From Streptomyces caeruleatus (GTDB lineage: Bacteria; Actinomycetota; Actinomycetes; Streptomycetales; Streptomycetaceae), in the NCBI RefSeq assembly GCF_001514235.1, contig NZ_KQ948930.1, forward strand, positions 475,978 to 539,977: a stretch of DNA of 64,000 bases, read 5' to 3'. The notes beneath the pieces were generated by a model. That model made no database searches, was not told the origin of the DNA, and saw only the letters and a program-made list of their open reading frames with translations. How positions within the stretch are numbered: the stretch's first letter is position 1; every line of letters starts with the position of its first letter. Of this stretch, positions 49,726-59,446 are shown piece by piece. Position numbers and translations under genes: made by a program.

Positions 49726-51192
49726 TCACCGCACCACCTCATACAGCACCTCCCCACCCGGCCCCCGAGCCACCACCCGCAACCCACGCCCCACCACCCC
49801 CCGCCCCACCACCCACCGCACCCCATAAGCCCGCACAATCCCCCGCCGCACCCCCTCCCCCGTCCCCACCGCGAAATACCTCCGCACATCCGCCACCCGC
49901 CGCCCCTCATCCGGCAGGAAAAAGTCGGGATACCCAGGCGCCACCGTGTAAGCCCCATACGCCGGAATCTGCCGAGCCACCCCCCTCCGCGCCATGACCA
50001 CATCCCCGTACTTCACCCACGGCGTGACCCAGTGGTACCCCACCCAAGGCGCCCGGTACTTCCCCGCCACCACCCCCGGCAACACCCCCCGCGGAACGAC
50101 GTACCCCACCGTCCCCACCTGCGCCCACGCCCCCAGAACCAGCGCCCCACCCAGCACCCCCACCCACACCCCCCGCCACCACCCCCGCACCTCGACCACC
50201 ACCACCGCGGCAGCGACCTGCGCGGGAATCACCACCGCGGGCAACGCCCGCCCCCACGAGTAGTGCCCACTCACCCCACCCAGCCCCACCACCCCCACCC
50301 CCAGCACGAAGAACAGCACCAGCGGATCCCACCGGTCCCGCCACCACCGCACCCCCAACGCCACCACCCCCACCGACACCAGCCAGTACCGCCCCACCAG
50401 CCCCCGGTACAGCCCCCGATGCACCGCCTCCAACTCCCCGCCGGCCCCGAACAACGCGAAGAAGTCGTAGTACGGCCACCCCCACAACACCCCCACCCCC
50501 ACCAACAAGCCCCCGGCCAGGCGCAGCCACACCCCCCGCCCCGCCCGCGCAGCGACCACCGTGGCCAACGCCCCCAACGTGGCCACCACCCCCGAGAACT
50601 GATGGCACAGCAGAATCACCGCCCACAGCGCCCCGAGCCCGACCCACACCCCCCACCCGGCCACGCCCCGCACCGCCCCCGCCAGCCACGCCCAGAAGTG
50701 AAAGGCCAGCCCCAGCGCGAACACACTCGGATACGACACGGTCAACGCCAGCGAGTTCAGCCCGAGAAACCCGCTCCACGCGAACAGCGAAGTCCCCCAC
50801 AGAAACACCAGGCACAGCACGGCGAGCGCGGGCGCGGCCCGATGCGCGCTCAGCGTCCGCACGTACCGCCACACCCCGCTGACGAGCAGCCCGAGCCCCA
50901 CCACGGCCCCGATCCGCAGCACGACGAAGACCGAGAAGCCCGTCACCCGCGCGACGCACCCGAGCACGAGCATCCAAGGCGAGTAGTACGGGCTCGGCGT
51001 GTCCGCGTCGACCAGCGGATTGCCGGGGTCGACCAGGCTGTGCCGCAGACGTTCGACGGTCGCCGCGTGCATCCCGAGGTCACCGGCCCACGGCAGCCGG
51101 ACGATCACCAGCACAAGCAGCAGAACGACCAGCGCGGCAGCGATCTGCGGAACGACCGTCGTCCTGCGCAGCGCGTCCCGGATCGTACTCAC
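49726..51192 (-). CDS. polytopic membrane protein (GT-C-like), paralogue of the protein at 36434
   Basis: A 488-aa integral membrane protein with about ten helices. The first is IAAALVVLLLVLVIVRLPW. It shares GMHAATVERLRHSL, a PYYSPW loop, the soluble tail PAYGAYTVAPGYPD and RAYGVRWVVG with its paralogue, and shows a similar helix pattern. It lacks the hydrophilic N-terminal extension found in the 36434 protein. Its function is not recognised; a lipid-linked glycosyltransferase is possible. It bounds the wall-polymer region on the right. Confidence 0.75.
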   Translation of the reverse strand: MSTIRDALRRTTVVPQIAAALVVLLLVLVIVRLPWAGDLGMHAATVERLRHSLVDPGNPLVDADTPSPYYSPWMLVLGCVARVTGFSVFVVLRIGAVVGLGLLVSGVWRYVRTLSAHRAAPALAVLCLVFLWGTSLFAWSGFLGLNSLALTVSYPSVFALGLAFHFWAWLAGAVRGVAGWGVWVGLGALWAVILLCHQFSGVVATLGALATVVAARAGRGVWLRLAGGLLVGVGVLWGWPYYDFFALFGAGGELEAVHRGLYRGLVGRYWLVSVGVVALGVRWWRDRWDPLVLFFVLGVGVVGLGGVSGHYSWGRALPAVVIPAQVAAAVVVVEVRGWWRGVWVGVLGGALVLGAWAQVGTVGYVVPRGVLPGVVAGKYRAPWVGYHWVTPWVKYGDVVMARRGVARQIPAYGAYTVAPGYPDFFLPDEGRRVADVRRYFAVGTGEGVRRGIVRAYGVRWVVGRGVVGRGLRVVARGPGGEVLYEVVR

Positions 51193-51230
51193 GCGAGCAC
51201 TGTAATTCCCGTTTTGCCCGAAATGTACGA

Positions 51231-51259
51231 GCGCCCCGGACTGCGAGAGTCCGGGGCGC
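51231..51259. terminator. gdh terminator
   Basis: GCGCCCCGGACT and AGTCCGGGGCGC form a perfect 12-bp stem with a five-base loop. It lies downstream of the minus-strand gdh gene and upstream of the membrane-protein gene. Confidence 0.85.
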
Positions 51260-51312
51260 CTGATATCCGTACGGCCGGAAAGGCGTCACCGCCTACCGTC
51301 CCGTCGTACCGC

Positions 51313-54300
51313 CTACGTGTGCGACCGCAGCAGCGTCCGCATGGTCCGCATCGCCACCGACAGGTTGGCCAGGTCGAACGCCTCCGACCCCTGGATCTCC
51401 TCAAGCGTGGTCCGCGCCCGCCCCAGGATCGCCGCGTTCTTCTGCTCCCACGCCTTGAACCGCTGCTCGGGCGTCGCGGTGCCGTTGCCGGCCGCCAGGA
51501 CGTCCGAGGTCAGGGCCGCGTGGGCGGCGTAGAGGTCCTCGCGGATGGAGGCGCGGGCCATGGACTGCCAGCGGTCCGCGCGGGGCAGCTCGATGATGCG
51601 GTCCATGAGCTGGGTGATCCGCAGCCGGTCGGCGAGGTCGTAGTAGACCTCGGCGACGTCCATCGGGTCCTTGCCCACGCGGTCGGCCACCGAGACGATG
51701 TCCAGCGTCGGGAAGGCGGAGGAGAAGCCGGCCACCCGGGTGGCCAGTTCGGCCGGGACGCCGGCGCCGGTCAGCTCGTCGTAGATCTGCTGGTACCACT
51801 CCAGGTCCGCGCCCTTGAGCAGCTTCGGCAGCTCCGACCAGACCTGCTCGACGCGGTCGGCGAAGAAGTCGACGGTGTCGGCGAGTTCCAGCGGCTGCGG
51901 CCGGTTGTTGAGCAGCCAGCGTGTGCCGCGCTCGACGAGGCGGCGCGAGTGCAGCCGGATCCGGGTCTGGACGACGGCGTCGACCTTGTTGTCGAGCGCC
52001 TCGACCGCGTCCCACACGACCGCCGAGCGGAAGATCGCGCGGGCCACGGTCTGCGCCCGGACGATCTCCTCCAGCGAGGCACCGGTCTCCTCGCGCAGCC
52101 GGTGCAGATACGTCGTACCGCCCGTGTTGACCGTGTCGTTGACCAGCACGGTCGTGGTGATCTCACGGCGCAGCGGGTGGCTGACCAGGTACTCCGGGAA
52201 CTGTTCGCGCAGCGCCGTCGGGAAGTAGGCGTGCAGCAGGGTGCTCAAGTACGGGTCGTCGGGCAGCGAGGTGTGCAGCAGCTCGTCGGCGACCGTGATC
52301 TTCGTGTACGCCAGCAGGACGGCCGTCTCCGGACCGGTCAGGCCGTGGCCGGAGCCGAGGCGTTCGCGGATCTGGCGGTCGGTGGGCAGGAACTCCAGCG
52401 CACGGTCCAGGTGCCCCTCCCTGACCAGGTGCTTCATGAAGCGCTGCTGGGCGTGGAGCATGTCCTTGGACTGGGCCAGGGCGTTGGCGATGGCCGTGTT
52501 CTGGGCGTAGTTGTTGCGCAGGACCAGACGGCCGACCTCGTCGGTCATCTCGGCGAGCAGCTTGTTGCGCTGCTTGACCGTCATGTCGCCCTCGGAGACC
52601 AGGGCGCCCAGCAGGATCTTGATGTTCACCTCGTGGTCGGAGGTGTCCACGCCCGCGCTGTTGTCGATGGCGTCGGTGTTGATCCGGCCGCCCTGCAGCG
52701 CGAACTCGATCCGGCCGAGCTGGGTCAGACCGAGGTTGCCGCCCTCGCCGACGACCCGGACGCGCAGGTCGGCGCCGTCGACGCGGATGGCGTCGTTGGC
52801 CTTGTCGCCGACGTCCGCGTGGGTCTCGGTGGACGCCTTGACGTACGTACCGATGCCGCCGTTCCACAGGAGGTCCACCGGCGCCTTGAGGATGGCCTTC
52901 ATCAGCTCGGCCGGCGTCATCTTGGCGACCTTGCCCTCGATGCCGAGGGCCTCGCGGATGTGCGCGTTGACCGGGATCGCCTTGGCAGTGCGCGGGAAGA
53001 CACCGCCACCGGTCGAGATCAGCTCGGTGTCGTAGTCCTCCCAGCTGGAGCGGGGCAGCTCGAAGACGCGGCGGCGCTCGGCGTAGGAGGTGGCCGCGTC
53101 GGGCTTCGGGTCGATGAAGATGTGCCGGTGGTCGAAGGCGGCGACCAGGCGGATGTGCTCGCTGAGCAGCATGCCGTTGCCGAAGACGTCACCGGACATG
53201 TCACCGATGCCGACGACCGTGAAGTCCTCGCTCTGGGTGTCCACGCCCAGCTCGCGGAAGTGCCGCTTGACGGACTCCCAGGCGCCGCGGGCGGTGATGC
53301 CCATGCCCTTGTGGTCGTAGCCGGCCGAGCCGCCGGAGGCGAAGGCGTCCCCGAGCCAGAAGTTGTACTGCTCGGCGACCCCGTTGGCGATGTCGGAGAA
53401 GGTCGCGGTGCCCTTGTCGGCGGCGACGACGAGGTAGGTGTCGTCCTCGTCGTGCCGGACGACGTCCTGCGGCGGCACGACCTCGCCGGCGACCATGTTG
53501 TCGGTGATGTCGAGCAGCGCCGAGATGAACGTCTTGTACGACGCCACGCCCTCGGCGAGCCACGCGTCCCGGTCCACGCTCGGGTCGGGCAGCTGCTTGG
53601 CGACGAAGCCGCCCTTGGCGCCGACCGGCACGATGACGGTGTTCTTCACCATCTGCGCCTTGACCAGGCCGAGGATCTCGGTACGGAAGTCCTCACGCCG
53701 GTCGGACCAGCGCAGACCACCTCGCGCGACCTTGCCGAAGCGCAGGTGGACGCCCTCGACGCGCGGCGAGTAGACCCAGATCTCGAACGCCGGGCGCGGC
53801 GCGGGCAGATCGGGGATGGCCTGCGGGTCGAACTTCATGGAGACGTAGTCGTGGTGCTTGCCGCCCGCCGCCTCCTGGAAGAAGTTCGTGCGCAGCGTGG
53901 CCTTGATGACGGTGAGGAAGGACCGCAGGATCCGGTCCTCGTCGAGGCTCGCGACCTGGTCGAGCGCCGCGTCGACCTCTTCGAGCAGCGCGTCCACGAT
54001 CTCCCGGCCGGCGGACTGGCGGTCCGGCGACATCCGCGCCTCGAACAGGGAGACGAGGAGGCGGGTGGTGTGGACGTTGTTGCGGAGGGTGTCCTCCATG
54101 TAGTCCTGCGAGAAGGTGGAGCCGGCCTGGCGCAGGTACTTCGCGTACGCCCGCAGCACCATCGCCTGCCGCCAGGTCAGCCCGGCGCTCAGCACGAGGG
54201 CGTTGAAGCCGTCGTTCTCCGCCTTGCCGGTCCAGGTCGCGGCGAAGGCCTCCGAGAACCGCTCGCGCGCGTCGTCACCGAGGTAGTCCCCGGCGCCGCC

Positions 54301-56250
54301 CGCCGTCTTGGGCATGCGCAGACCGAAGTCGTAGATCCAGGCGACGCTGCGGTCGGAGCAGCGCAGCTCGTACGGCCGCTCGTCCACGACCTCGACGCCG
54401 AGCCGGGTGAGGACCGGCAGGACGGCGGACAGGGAGACGGCCGCGCCCTTGCGGTAGATCTTGAACCGGCGCTCCTCGGGGGAGGCGCCGACCGGCTCGT
54501 ACAGGCTCAGCGAGAAGTTGTTCTCCTCGGTGAGCTGCTCGATGTGGACCAGGTCGGAGACCGCGGAGCGCGGGGTGTGGTCGGCCTTGTAGCCCTCGGG
54601 GAAGGCGCCCGAGTAGCGGCGCAGCAGCTCGGCGGCGCGCTCCTCGCCGAGTTCGGCGTTCAGCGCGTCAGCGAAGCCGTCGGCCCAGGAGCGGGCGGCC
54701 TCGACGAGGCGCGCCTCGATGCGCTCCTTGTCCTGGTCGCTGAGCTGCGGCAGCTCGGTGCCCTGCGGGACCCGGACGACGAAGTGCAGCCGGGAGAGGA
54801 TCGACTCGGTGTTCCAGGCGGTGAAGTCGACGCTGGTGCCGTCGAGCTCTTCCTTCAGGATGTCGATGATCCGCAGCCGGACGCCGGTGGTGTAGCGGTC
54901 GCGCGGGAGGTAGACGAGGGCCGAGTAGTAGCGGCCGTACTCGTCCTGGCGGAGATAGAGGCGCAGTCGGCGGCGTTCCTGCAGGTAGAGCACGGAGGTG
55001 GCGATGTGCTGGAGCTCGTCGACCGGCGTCTGGAAGAGCTCGTCGCGCGGGTAGGTCTCCAGGATCTGGAGCAGGTCGCGGCCGTCGTGACTGTTGGGCG
55101 AGAACCCGGCGGCCTCCAGCACCTCGTCCACCTTGCGCCGGATGACGGGCACCCGGCGGACGGACTCGGTGTAGGCGGCCGAGGAGAACAGCCCCAGGTA
55201 GCGGCGCTCGCCGACGACCTCGCCGTTCTCGTCGAACTTCTTCACGCCGACGTAGTCGAGATACGAGGGCCGGTGCACGGTCGCCCGGCTGTTGGCCTTG
55301 GTGAGGACGAGCAGCTTGTGCTCGCGGGCCTTGGCGCGGGCGTCGGCGGGCAGCCGCTCGAAGGAGGGGCTGACGGGGTGGCTGTCGCCCTCGGAGTGGT
55401 GCGGGTCGGCGCGCAGGATGCCGAGCCCGGTGCCCGGCACGGCGGCCAGCGAGTCGTCCCCGCGCAGCTCGTACTCGCGGTAGCCCAGGAAGGTGAAGTG
55501 GTCGTCCGCCAGCCAGCGCAGCAGCTCGCGGGCCTCCTCGAACTCCTGCTCCCGCAGGTCGGAATGGGGCTCCTGGACCAGCTCGTCGGCCATGCGCACG
55601 GCCAGGTCCCGCATCTTGCTCCAGTCCTCGACGGCCTCTCGGACGTCGGACAGGACGCGCAGCAGGTCTGCGGTGATCTGCTTCAGGTCACCGCGGTCGG
55701 TCTCCCGGTCGAACTCGACGTGGATCCAGGACTCGGTGTGCGTGTCGTGCGGCTGCTCGTCCGCGGGCGCCGCGGTGAGCACCTCGATGAGCTTGCCGGT
55801 GACATCACGCCGGACGAAGACCTGGGGGTGGATCACCACATGGATGCCGCGTCCCTGCCGGGTCAGCTCGTTGGTGACGGAGTCGACCAGGAAGGGCATG
55901 TCGTCGGTGACGACCTCGACGACGGAGTGGCTGCACGTCCAGCCGTTCTCCTCCACGGTGGGCGTGTGCACCCGCACGTTGGCCGTGCCCTGGGGGCGGT
56001 TCTCGGCCAGCCGGTAGTGCGAGAAGGCGGCTCCGAAGATGTCGACCGGATCGCGGTCGCCCAGGTCCTCCGGGGCGGTGTGCAGGTAGTAGCGCTGGAG
56101 GAACGAGAGCACGGTGTCGTGGTCCGGGGTGCCGGGGCTGCTCTCGTCCGTCGTCCCGGTCGGTAGGTACCCCCCGACCGGGCTGTTCTCAGCTACCCGG
56201 GCGGCCCTCTCGAGCAGCTCGGCCTTGGCTTCGTCCAGCTTGGTCTGCAT
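51313..56250 (-). CDS. gdh: NAD-specific glutamate dehydrogenase, large (180 kDa) type
   Basis: A 1645-aa enzyme that oxidises glutamate to 2-oxoglutarate with NAD, for amino-acid catabolism. It belongs to the large GDH class known from Streptomyces clavuligerus and Pseudomonas. An N-terminal regulatory part (to about 700) contains DMPFLVDSVTNEL and HFTFLGYREYEL. The catalytic domain has RGGLRWSDRREDFRTE, the active-site lysine region PVGAKGGF, then GNLGLTQLGRIEFA. A C-terminal domain unique to the class follows. ATG 56250 has AGGAG and GAGGA upstream. It is apparently monocistronic. Confidence 0.94.
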   Translation of the reverse strand: MQTKLDEAKAELLERAARVAENSPVGGYLPTGTTDESSPGTPDHDTVLSFLQRYYLHTAPEDLGDRDPVDIFGAAFSHYRLAENRPQGTANVRVHTPTVEENGWTCSHSVVEVVTDDMPFLVDSVTNELTRQGRGIHVVIHPQVFVRRDVTGKLIEVLTAAPADEQPHDTHTESWIHVEFDRETDRGDLKQITADLLRVLSDVREAVEDWSKMRDLAVRMADELVQEPHSDLREQEFEEARELLRWLADDHFTFLGYREYELRGDDSLAAVPGTGLGILRADPHHSEGDSHPVSPSFERLPADARAKAREHKLLVLTKANSRATVHRPSYLDYVGVKKFDENGEVVGERRYLGLFSSAAYTESVRRVPVIRRKVDEVLEAAGFSPNSHDGRDLLQILETYPRDELFQTPVDELQHIATSVLYLQERRRLRLYLRQDEYGRYYSALVYLPRDRYTTGVRLRIIDILKEELDGTSVDFTAWNTESILSRLHFVVRVPQGTELPQLSDQDKERIEARLVEAARSWADGFADALNAELGEERAAELLRRYSGAFPEGYKADHTPRSAVSDLVHIEQLTEENNFSLSLYEPVGASPEERRFKIYRKGAAVSLSAVLPVLTRLGVEVVDERPYELRCSDRSVAWIYDFGLRMPKTAGGAGDYLGDDARERFSEAFAATWTGKAENDGFNALVLSAGLTWRQAMVLRAYAKYLRQAGSTFSQDYMEDTLRNNVHTTRLLVSLFEARMSPDRQSAGREIVDALLEEVDAALDQVASLDEDRILRSFLTVIKATLRTNFFQEAAGGKHHDYVSMKFDPQAIPDLPAPRPAFEIWVYSPRVEGVHLRFGKVARGGLRWSDRREDFRTEILGLVKAQMVKNTVIVPVGAKGGFVAKQLPDPSVDRDAWLAEGVASYKTFISALLDITDNMVAGEVVPPQDVVRHDEDDTYLVVAADKGTATFSDIANGVAEQYNFWLGDAFASGGSAGYDHKGMGITARGAWESVKRHFRELGVDTQSEDFTVVGIGDMSGDVFGNGMLLSEHIRLVAAFDHRHIFIDPKPDAATSYAERRRVFELPRSSWEDYDTELISTGGGVFPRTAKAIPVNAHIREALGIEGKVAKMTPAELMKAILKAPVDLLWNGGIGTYVKASTETHADVGDKANDAIRVDGADLRVRVVGEGGNLGLTQLGRIEFALQGGRINTDAIDNSAGVDTSDHEVNIKILLGALVSEGDMTVKQRNKLLAEMTDEVGRLVLRNNYAQNTAIANALAQSKDMLHAQQRFMKHLVREGHLDRALEFLPTDRQIRERLGSGHGLTGPETAVLLAYTKITVADELLHTSLPDDPYLSTLLHAYFPTALREQFPEYLVSHPLRREITTTVLVNDTVNTGGTTYLHRLREETGASLEEIVRAQTVARAIFRSAVVWDAVEALDNKVDAVVQTRIRLHSRRLVERGTRWLLNNRPQPLELADTVDFFADRVEQVWSELPKLLKGADLEWYQQIYDELTGAGVPAELATRVAGFSSAFPTLDIVSVADRVGKDPMDVAEVYYDLADRLRITQLMDRIIELPRADRWQSMARASIREDLYAAHAALTSDVLAAGNGTATPEQRFKAWEQKNAAILGRARTTLEEIQGSEAFDLANLSVAMRTMRTLLRSHT

Positions 56251-57149
56251 TGTCCTCTGGCTCCTGTCGCGCGCCGTTGCGTGACGTAGAAGGAAGTACG
56301 GTCTCTTCCCCTCCGGTGTAACGCCGTGACGCGGGGTGTCCGGTCTGCTTCGACGCTATGCCGCGAGGTGAGATGAGCGGGGATATATGAGCCAATCTTG
56401 AGCTGCCCACGGGGTGTGACGCTGCTCTCTGCGACGTCCGGGCCCGGGGTGTGAATGACGTCCCGGGGGCCCTTACGCCCCCCTCCCGCCCGCGAAGACC
56501 AGCGACCGCCGCCCGGCCACGGATGTCGTCCGTGCTGCCCGGGCGCTGGGCAGGGGCAACACTGCCCCCGCGAGCTATCGCGCTGATCACGCCACTAAGG
56601 CTATCGCTCCTTACAGGGGGCCCGTCATGAGCCGTATGTGTACAAAACCGGGGGTGGAACTTTGACGTTCTGCACAGGGGCAAACGGGGCGCGCAGGGCG
56701 TAACTGGCGGGGCGGGACACGGAGGGGGAGGCTGGGATGTGGGCCGCCCCCGGGGCACGAACAGGAAACCGAGGCAGAACCACGCCCTCGGGAGACGCGC
56801 CGTGTCCGAAAACAACCGCGCCCAGACTCGTCGGGTCCACGGCCGCTGTGCACCCTCCGGGAGACCCACGGCCGGGGCAACGTCACCCACCCAGCCCCAG
56901 CCTGCGGGCAGTCGTGCCGCTGGGGCGGCACGGGTGGGCGCAGGCGGCACCCCGTAAGCGCCGGGCCGCGCGACCCACCCTGCCTCAGCCGCAACGCCGG
57001 GCACCCACCGACCACCAGCAACGGAATCCCCCCTCCCGGCGCCCCCCAAGCCGCCGCCCCCCTTGGCAAACCCCCGCCCCCGAGGCACGTTGCCCCTGAG
57101 CCCCGACGGAGTCGCAACACACCCCGGCCAAAAGAGGAGCGCACCCGAC
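56251..57149. other. gene-free 900-bp stretch containing a family-C repeat
   Basis: The right part (56870-56990) contains CCAGCCTGCGGGCAGTCGTG, CCGCTGGGGCGGCACGGGTG and GGCGCAGGCGGCACCCCG, a recurrent streptomycete intergenic block with hairpin potential. The left part holds the gdh upstream region. Open frames here (for example 56189-57175 minus) lack domains, show skewed composition and are probably not genes. Confidence 0.65.
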
Positions 57150-57716
57150 ATGACAGCGAAAATCCTCATCGTCACCGGCGACGCCGCAGAGTCACTGGAG
57201 GTCCTCTACCCCTACCAGCGCCTCCGCGAAGAGGGCTACGACGTCCACATCGCCGCCCCCACCCGCAAGCAGCTCCAGTTCGTCGTCCACGACTTCGAGC
57301 CCGGCTTCGACACCTACACCGAGAAACCCGGCTACACCTGGCCCGCCGACCTCGCCTTCTCCGAAGTGGACCCCGGCGACTACGCCGCCGTGGTCATCCC
57401 CGGCGGCCGAGCCCCCGAGTACCTCCGCAACGACCCCGAACTCCGCAAGATCCTCAAGTCGTTCTTCGACTCCGACAAGCCGGTCGCCCAGATCTGCCAC
57501 GGCCCCCTGCTCACCGCGGCGATCGACAGCCTCCGCGGCCGCCGCGTCACGGCGTACCCCGCCCTGGAACTCGACATGCAGGCAGCCGGCGCCACCTTCC
57601 AGGACTCCGAGGCGGTGGTCGACGGCACCCTGGTCTCCTCACGCGCCTGGCCGGACCACTCCAGCTGGATGCGCGAGTTCCTGACGGTACTGAGGGCGAA
57701 GGCACCGGTGACGTAA
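57150..57716 (+). CDS. DJ-1/PfpI family protein
   Basis: A 188-aa class I glutamine-amidotransferase-like protein. The nucleophile elbow has Cys116 in AQICHGPLL, and VIPGGRAPEYLRND is the oxyanion-side motif. ATG 57150 follows GAGGAG. Members act as glyoxalases, deglycases or chaperones; the exact activity is uncertain. It stands alone. Confidence 0.9.
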   Translation: MTAKILIVTGDAAESLEVLYPYQRLREEGYDVHIAAPTRKQLQFVVHDFEPGFDTYTEKPGYTWPADLAFSEVDPGDYAAVVIPGGRAPEYLRNDPELRKILKSFFDSDKPVAQICHGPLLTAAIDSLRGRRVTAYPALELDMQAAGATFQDSEAVVDGTLVSSRAWPDHSSWMREFLTVLRAKAPVT

Positions 57717-57845
57717 CCGGAGCCGACGCAGTCGACGCAGTCGCAAACCCAGGCCGACTTCACTGCCGGGCACCATCGGACCGTGCCCGGCACCGGCACC
57801 GGCACCGGCGCCGGCACCGGCGGCACCCAGCCCTGGGCCGCTCGC

Positions 57846-58511
57846 CTAAGCCGCCAACCGCTCCGCCTCCGCGACCGCCTCCCCCAACGTGTCCACCACC
57901 GGCACCCCCACCTCCTCAAGGCTCGCCCGGCTGTGCGACCCCCCGGTGTAGAGCACGGCCCGCGCCCCCACATGCAGCGCCGCCACCGCGTCGTCGGCCG
58001 CGTCCCCGATCACCACCGTGCGCGCGGGGTCCACGCTCACGAGCGCCGCGATGTGCCGCACCATGTGCTCGGCCTTGCTGCCCCCGGACGGCCCGGTCCG
58101 CCCGTCGACGCGTATGAAGTGCTCCTCGATCCCGAACCCCCGCACCAGCGGCACGAGTTCGTCATGCCCGTACATGCTGAGGATCGACTGACTGCGCCCC
58201 GCCGACCGCCACTCCACGAGCAGCTGCGAAACACCCTCGGTGAGCCCGCACCTCACCCGGTGCTCGGTGTAGTACCGGTGGAAGGTCTCGTCCATGACCT
58301 CCCACTCGGCATCGGTCGGCAGCCGCCCCAGCAACCGCTCGTAGAACTTCGGCACCGGCACGCAGTACAGCGCCCGGTACTGCTCCATCGTGATCGGGTC
58401 GAGTCCCAGCTCGCCGAACGCCGCGTTCGTCGCCCCGATGATCGCGTCGTTGTCGTGGAACAGGGTCCCGTTCCAGTCCCAGACGATGTGTGCCCCTACC
58501 TGCTTCCCCAT
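57846..58511 (-). CDS. HAD-family hydrolase
   Basis: A 221-aa haloacid-dehalogenase-like phosphatase. Motif I is VWDWNGTL, with Asp11 the nucleophile and Asn in place of the second Asp (DWNGT). Motif II is ILSMYG, and motif IV is VVIGDAADD. An alpha-helical cap lies between motifs I and II, as in phosphoglycolate-phosphatase-like members. The start is ATG 58511 (MGKQVGAH). The substrate is unknown. Confidence 0.87.
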   Translation of the reverse strand: MGKQVGAHIVWDWNGTLFHDNDAIIGATNAAFGELGLDPITMEQYRALYCVPVPKFYERLLGRLPTDAEWEVMDETFHRYYTEHRVRCGLTEGVSQLLVEWRSAGRSQSILSMYGHDELVPLVRGFGIEEHFIRVDGRTGPSGGSKAEHMVRHIAALVSVDPARTVVIGDAADDAVAALHVGARAVLYTGGSHSRASLEEVGVPVVDTLGEAVAEAERLAA

Positions 58512-58598
58512 GCCAAAAACCGTACCCGCCACCACTGACAATCAAGAGAACGGCAGGTCAACGAGGCGGGGACATCGGCACGGGCACGGGCACGGGGA

Positions 58599-59114
58599 TC
58601 AGCCCGTCGGCTCCACCAGGTTCGGGATCTCCTGGGTGGCGTACCAGAGCAGCTCGTGGTCCTCGGCCCCGTCCACGACGAACTGCGCGTCGTCGTCCCC
58701 GCCGTCCGCCGCGGCCAGCGCCTCCGCGGCCGCCGCCACATCCGCCTCCGCGTCGCCCGAGTCGACGTGCACGGCGGCGGCCTTGGCCAGCGCCACGCCC
58801 TTGGCGATCCGCACCTCGCCCAGCGCCGCCGGGTCCAGCCCCCGGTCCGGGTCGGCGACAGCAGCCCCGTCGGGCACGTCGACGGCGACCACGACCCGGC
58901 GCCGTGCCGCGGCGCCGTCCGCCGCCAGCAGCCGCAGCGAGGCGAGCGCGGCCCGGTTCAGCGCCGCGTACTCCAACTCCTCGATGTCGTCGGAGAGGTA
59001 CCACTCGCGCAACGCGGGCGTGACGGCGTACGCGACGAGCGGCCCGGCCCCCAGTTCGCCCGTCTTGTACGCCTCGGCGAGACCGGGGAGCGTCAGGGGG
59101 ACGTAGACGCGCAT
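58599..59114 (-). CDS. conserved actinobacterial protein (DUF6912-like)
   Basis: A 171-aa cytosolic protein starting MRVYVPLTLPGLAEAY. This N-terminus and the ALREWYLSDDIEELEYAALN segment are shared by a conserved actinobacterial family, which I match from memory to DUF6912. The middle has VVAVDVPDG and the C-terminal half is acidic and Ala-rich. Function is unknown. It lies divergent from the Rv3235-like gene. Confidence 0.7.
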   Translation of the reverse strand: MRVYVPLTLPGLAEAYKTGELGAGPLVAYAVTPALREWYLSDDIEELEYAALNRAALASLRLLAADGAAARRRVVVAVDVPDGAAVADPDRGLDPAALGEVRIAKGVALAKAAAVHVDSGDAEADVAAAAEALAAADGGDDDAQFVVDGAEDHELLWYATQEIPNLVEPTG

Positions 59115-59446
59115 GACTGACCGCTTTCGTACTCGAGAGGCTCCACAAGGACCCGGAGAGGAGAGGGCGGCCCCGCCCCTTCCGGAGGGCCTTCAGGATA
59201 CGTGCGGGCGTCCCCTTTCGAGTCCCCTTCACCCCCTCGCCCGGCGTCCACCCCGATCCACGGATTCACCCGGTACCGGCCCGCCACCACGGCCTTCCGC
59301 ACGTTCGCGTCACCCAGATAAGTGAAGATTCCGCCCGCCGGATCGGGATCCCCGCTTCCTTGCTTCCGCGGCCCGGAAGGCCGTACAAGATCACCAACCT
59401 CGAAGTTACTGACCGGTATCCACCGGACCCACCGAACGGGGACCCC

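Noticed and set aside
49693..56166. Open frame of 2157 codons on the plus strand, antisense to gdh and the membrane-protein gene
   Set aside because: It mirrors the real minus-strand genes in a G+C-rich genome where the antisense frame rarely meets stops; the translation is repetitive in Arg, Val, Asp and Leu with no domain, and the minus-strand frame encodes a complete glutamate dehydrogenase.
56189..57175. 328-codon minus-strand open frame upstream of gdh
   Set aside because: It overlaps the gdh start, has a low-complexity Arg/Gly/Pro composition and lies over an intergenic repeat; no family or plausible start context.
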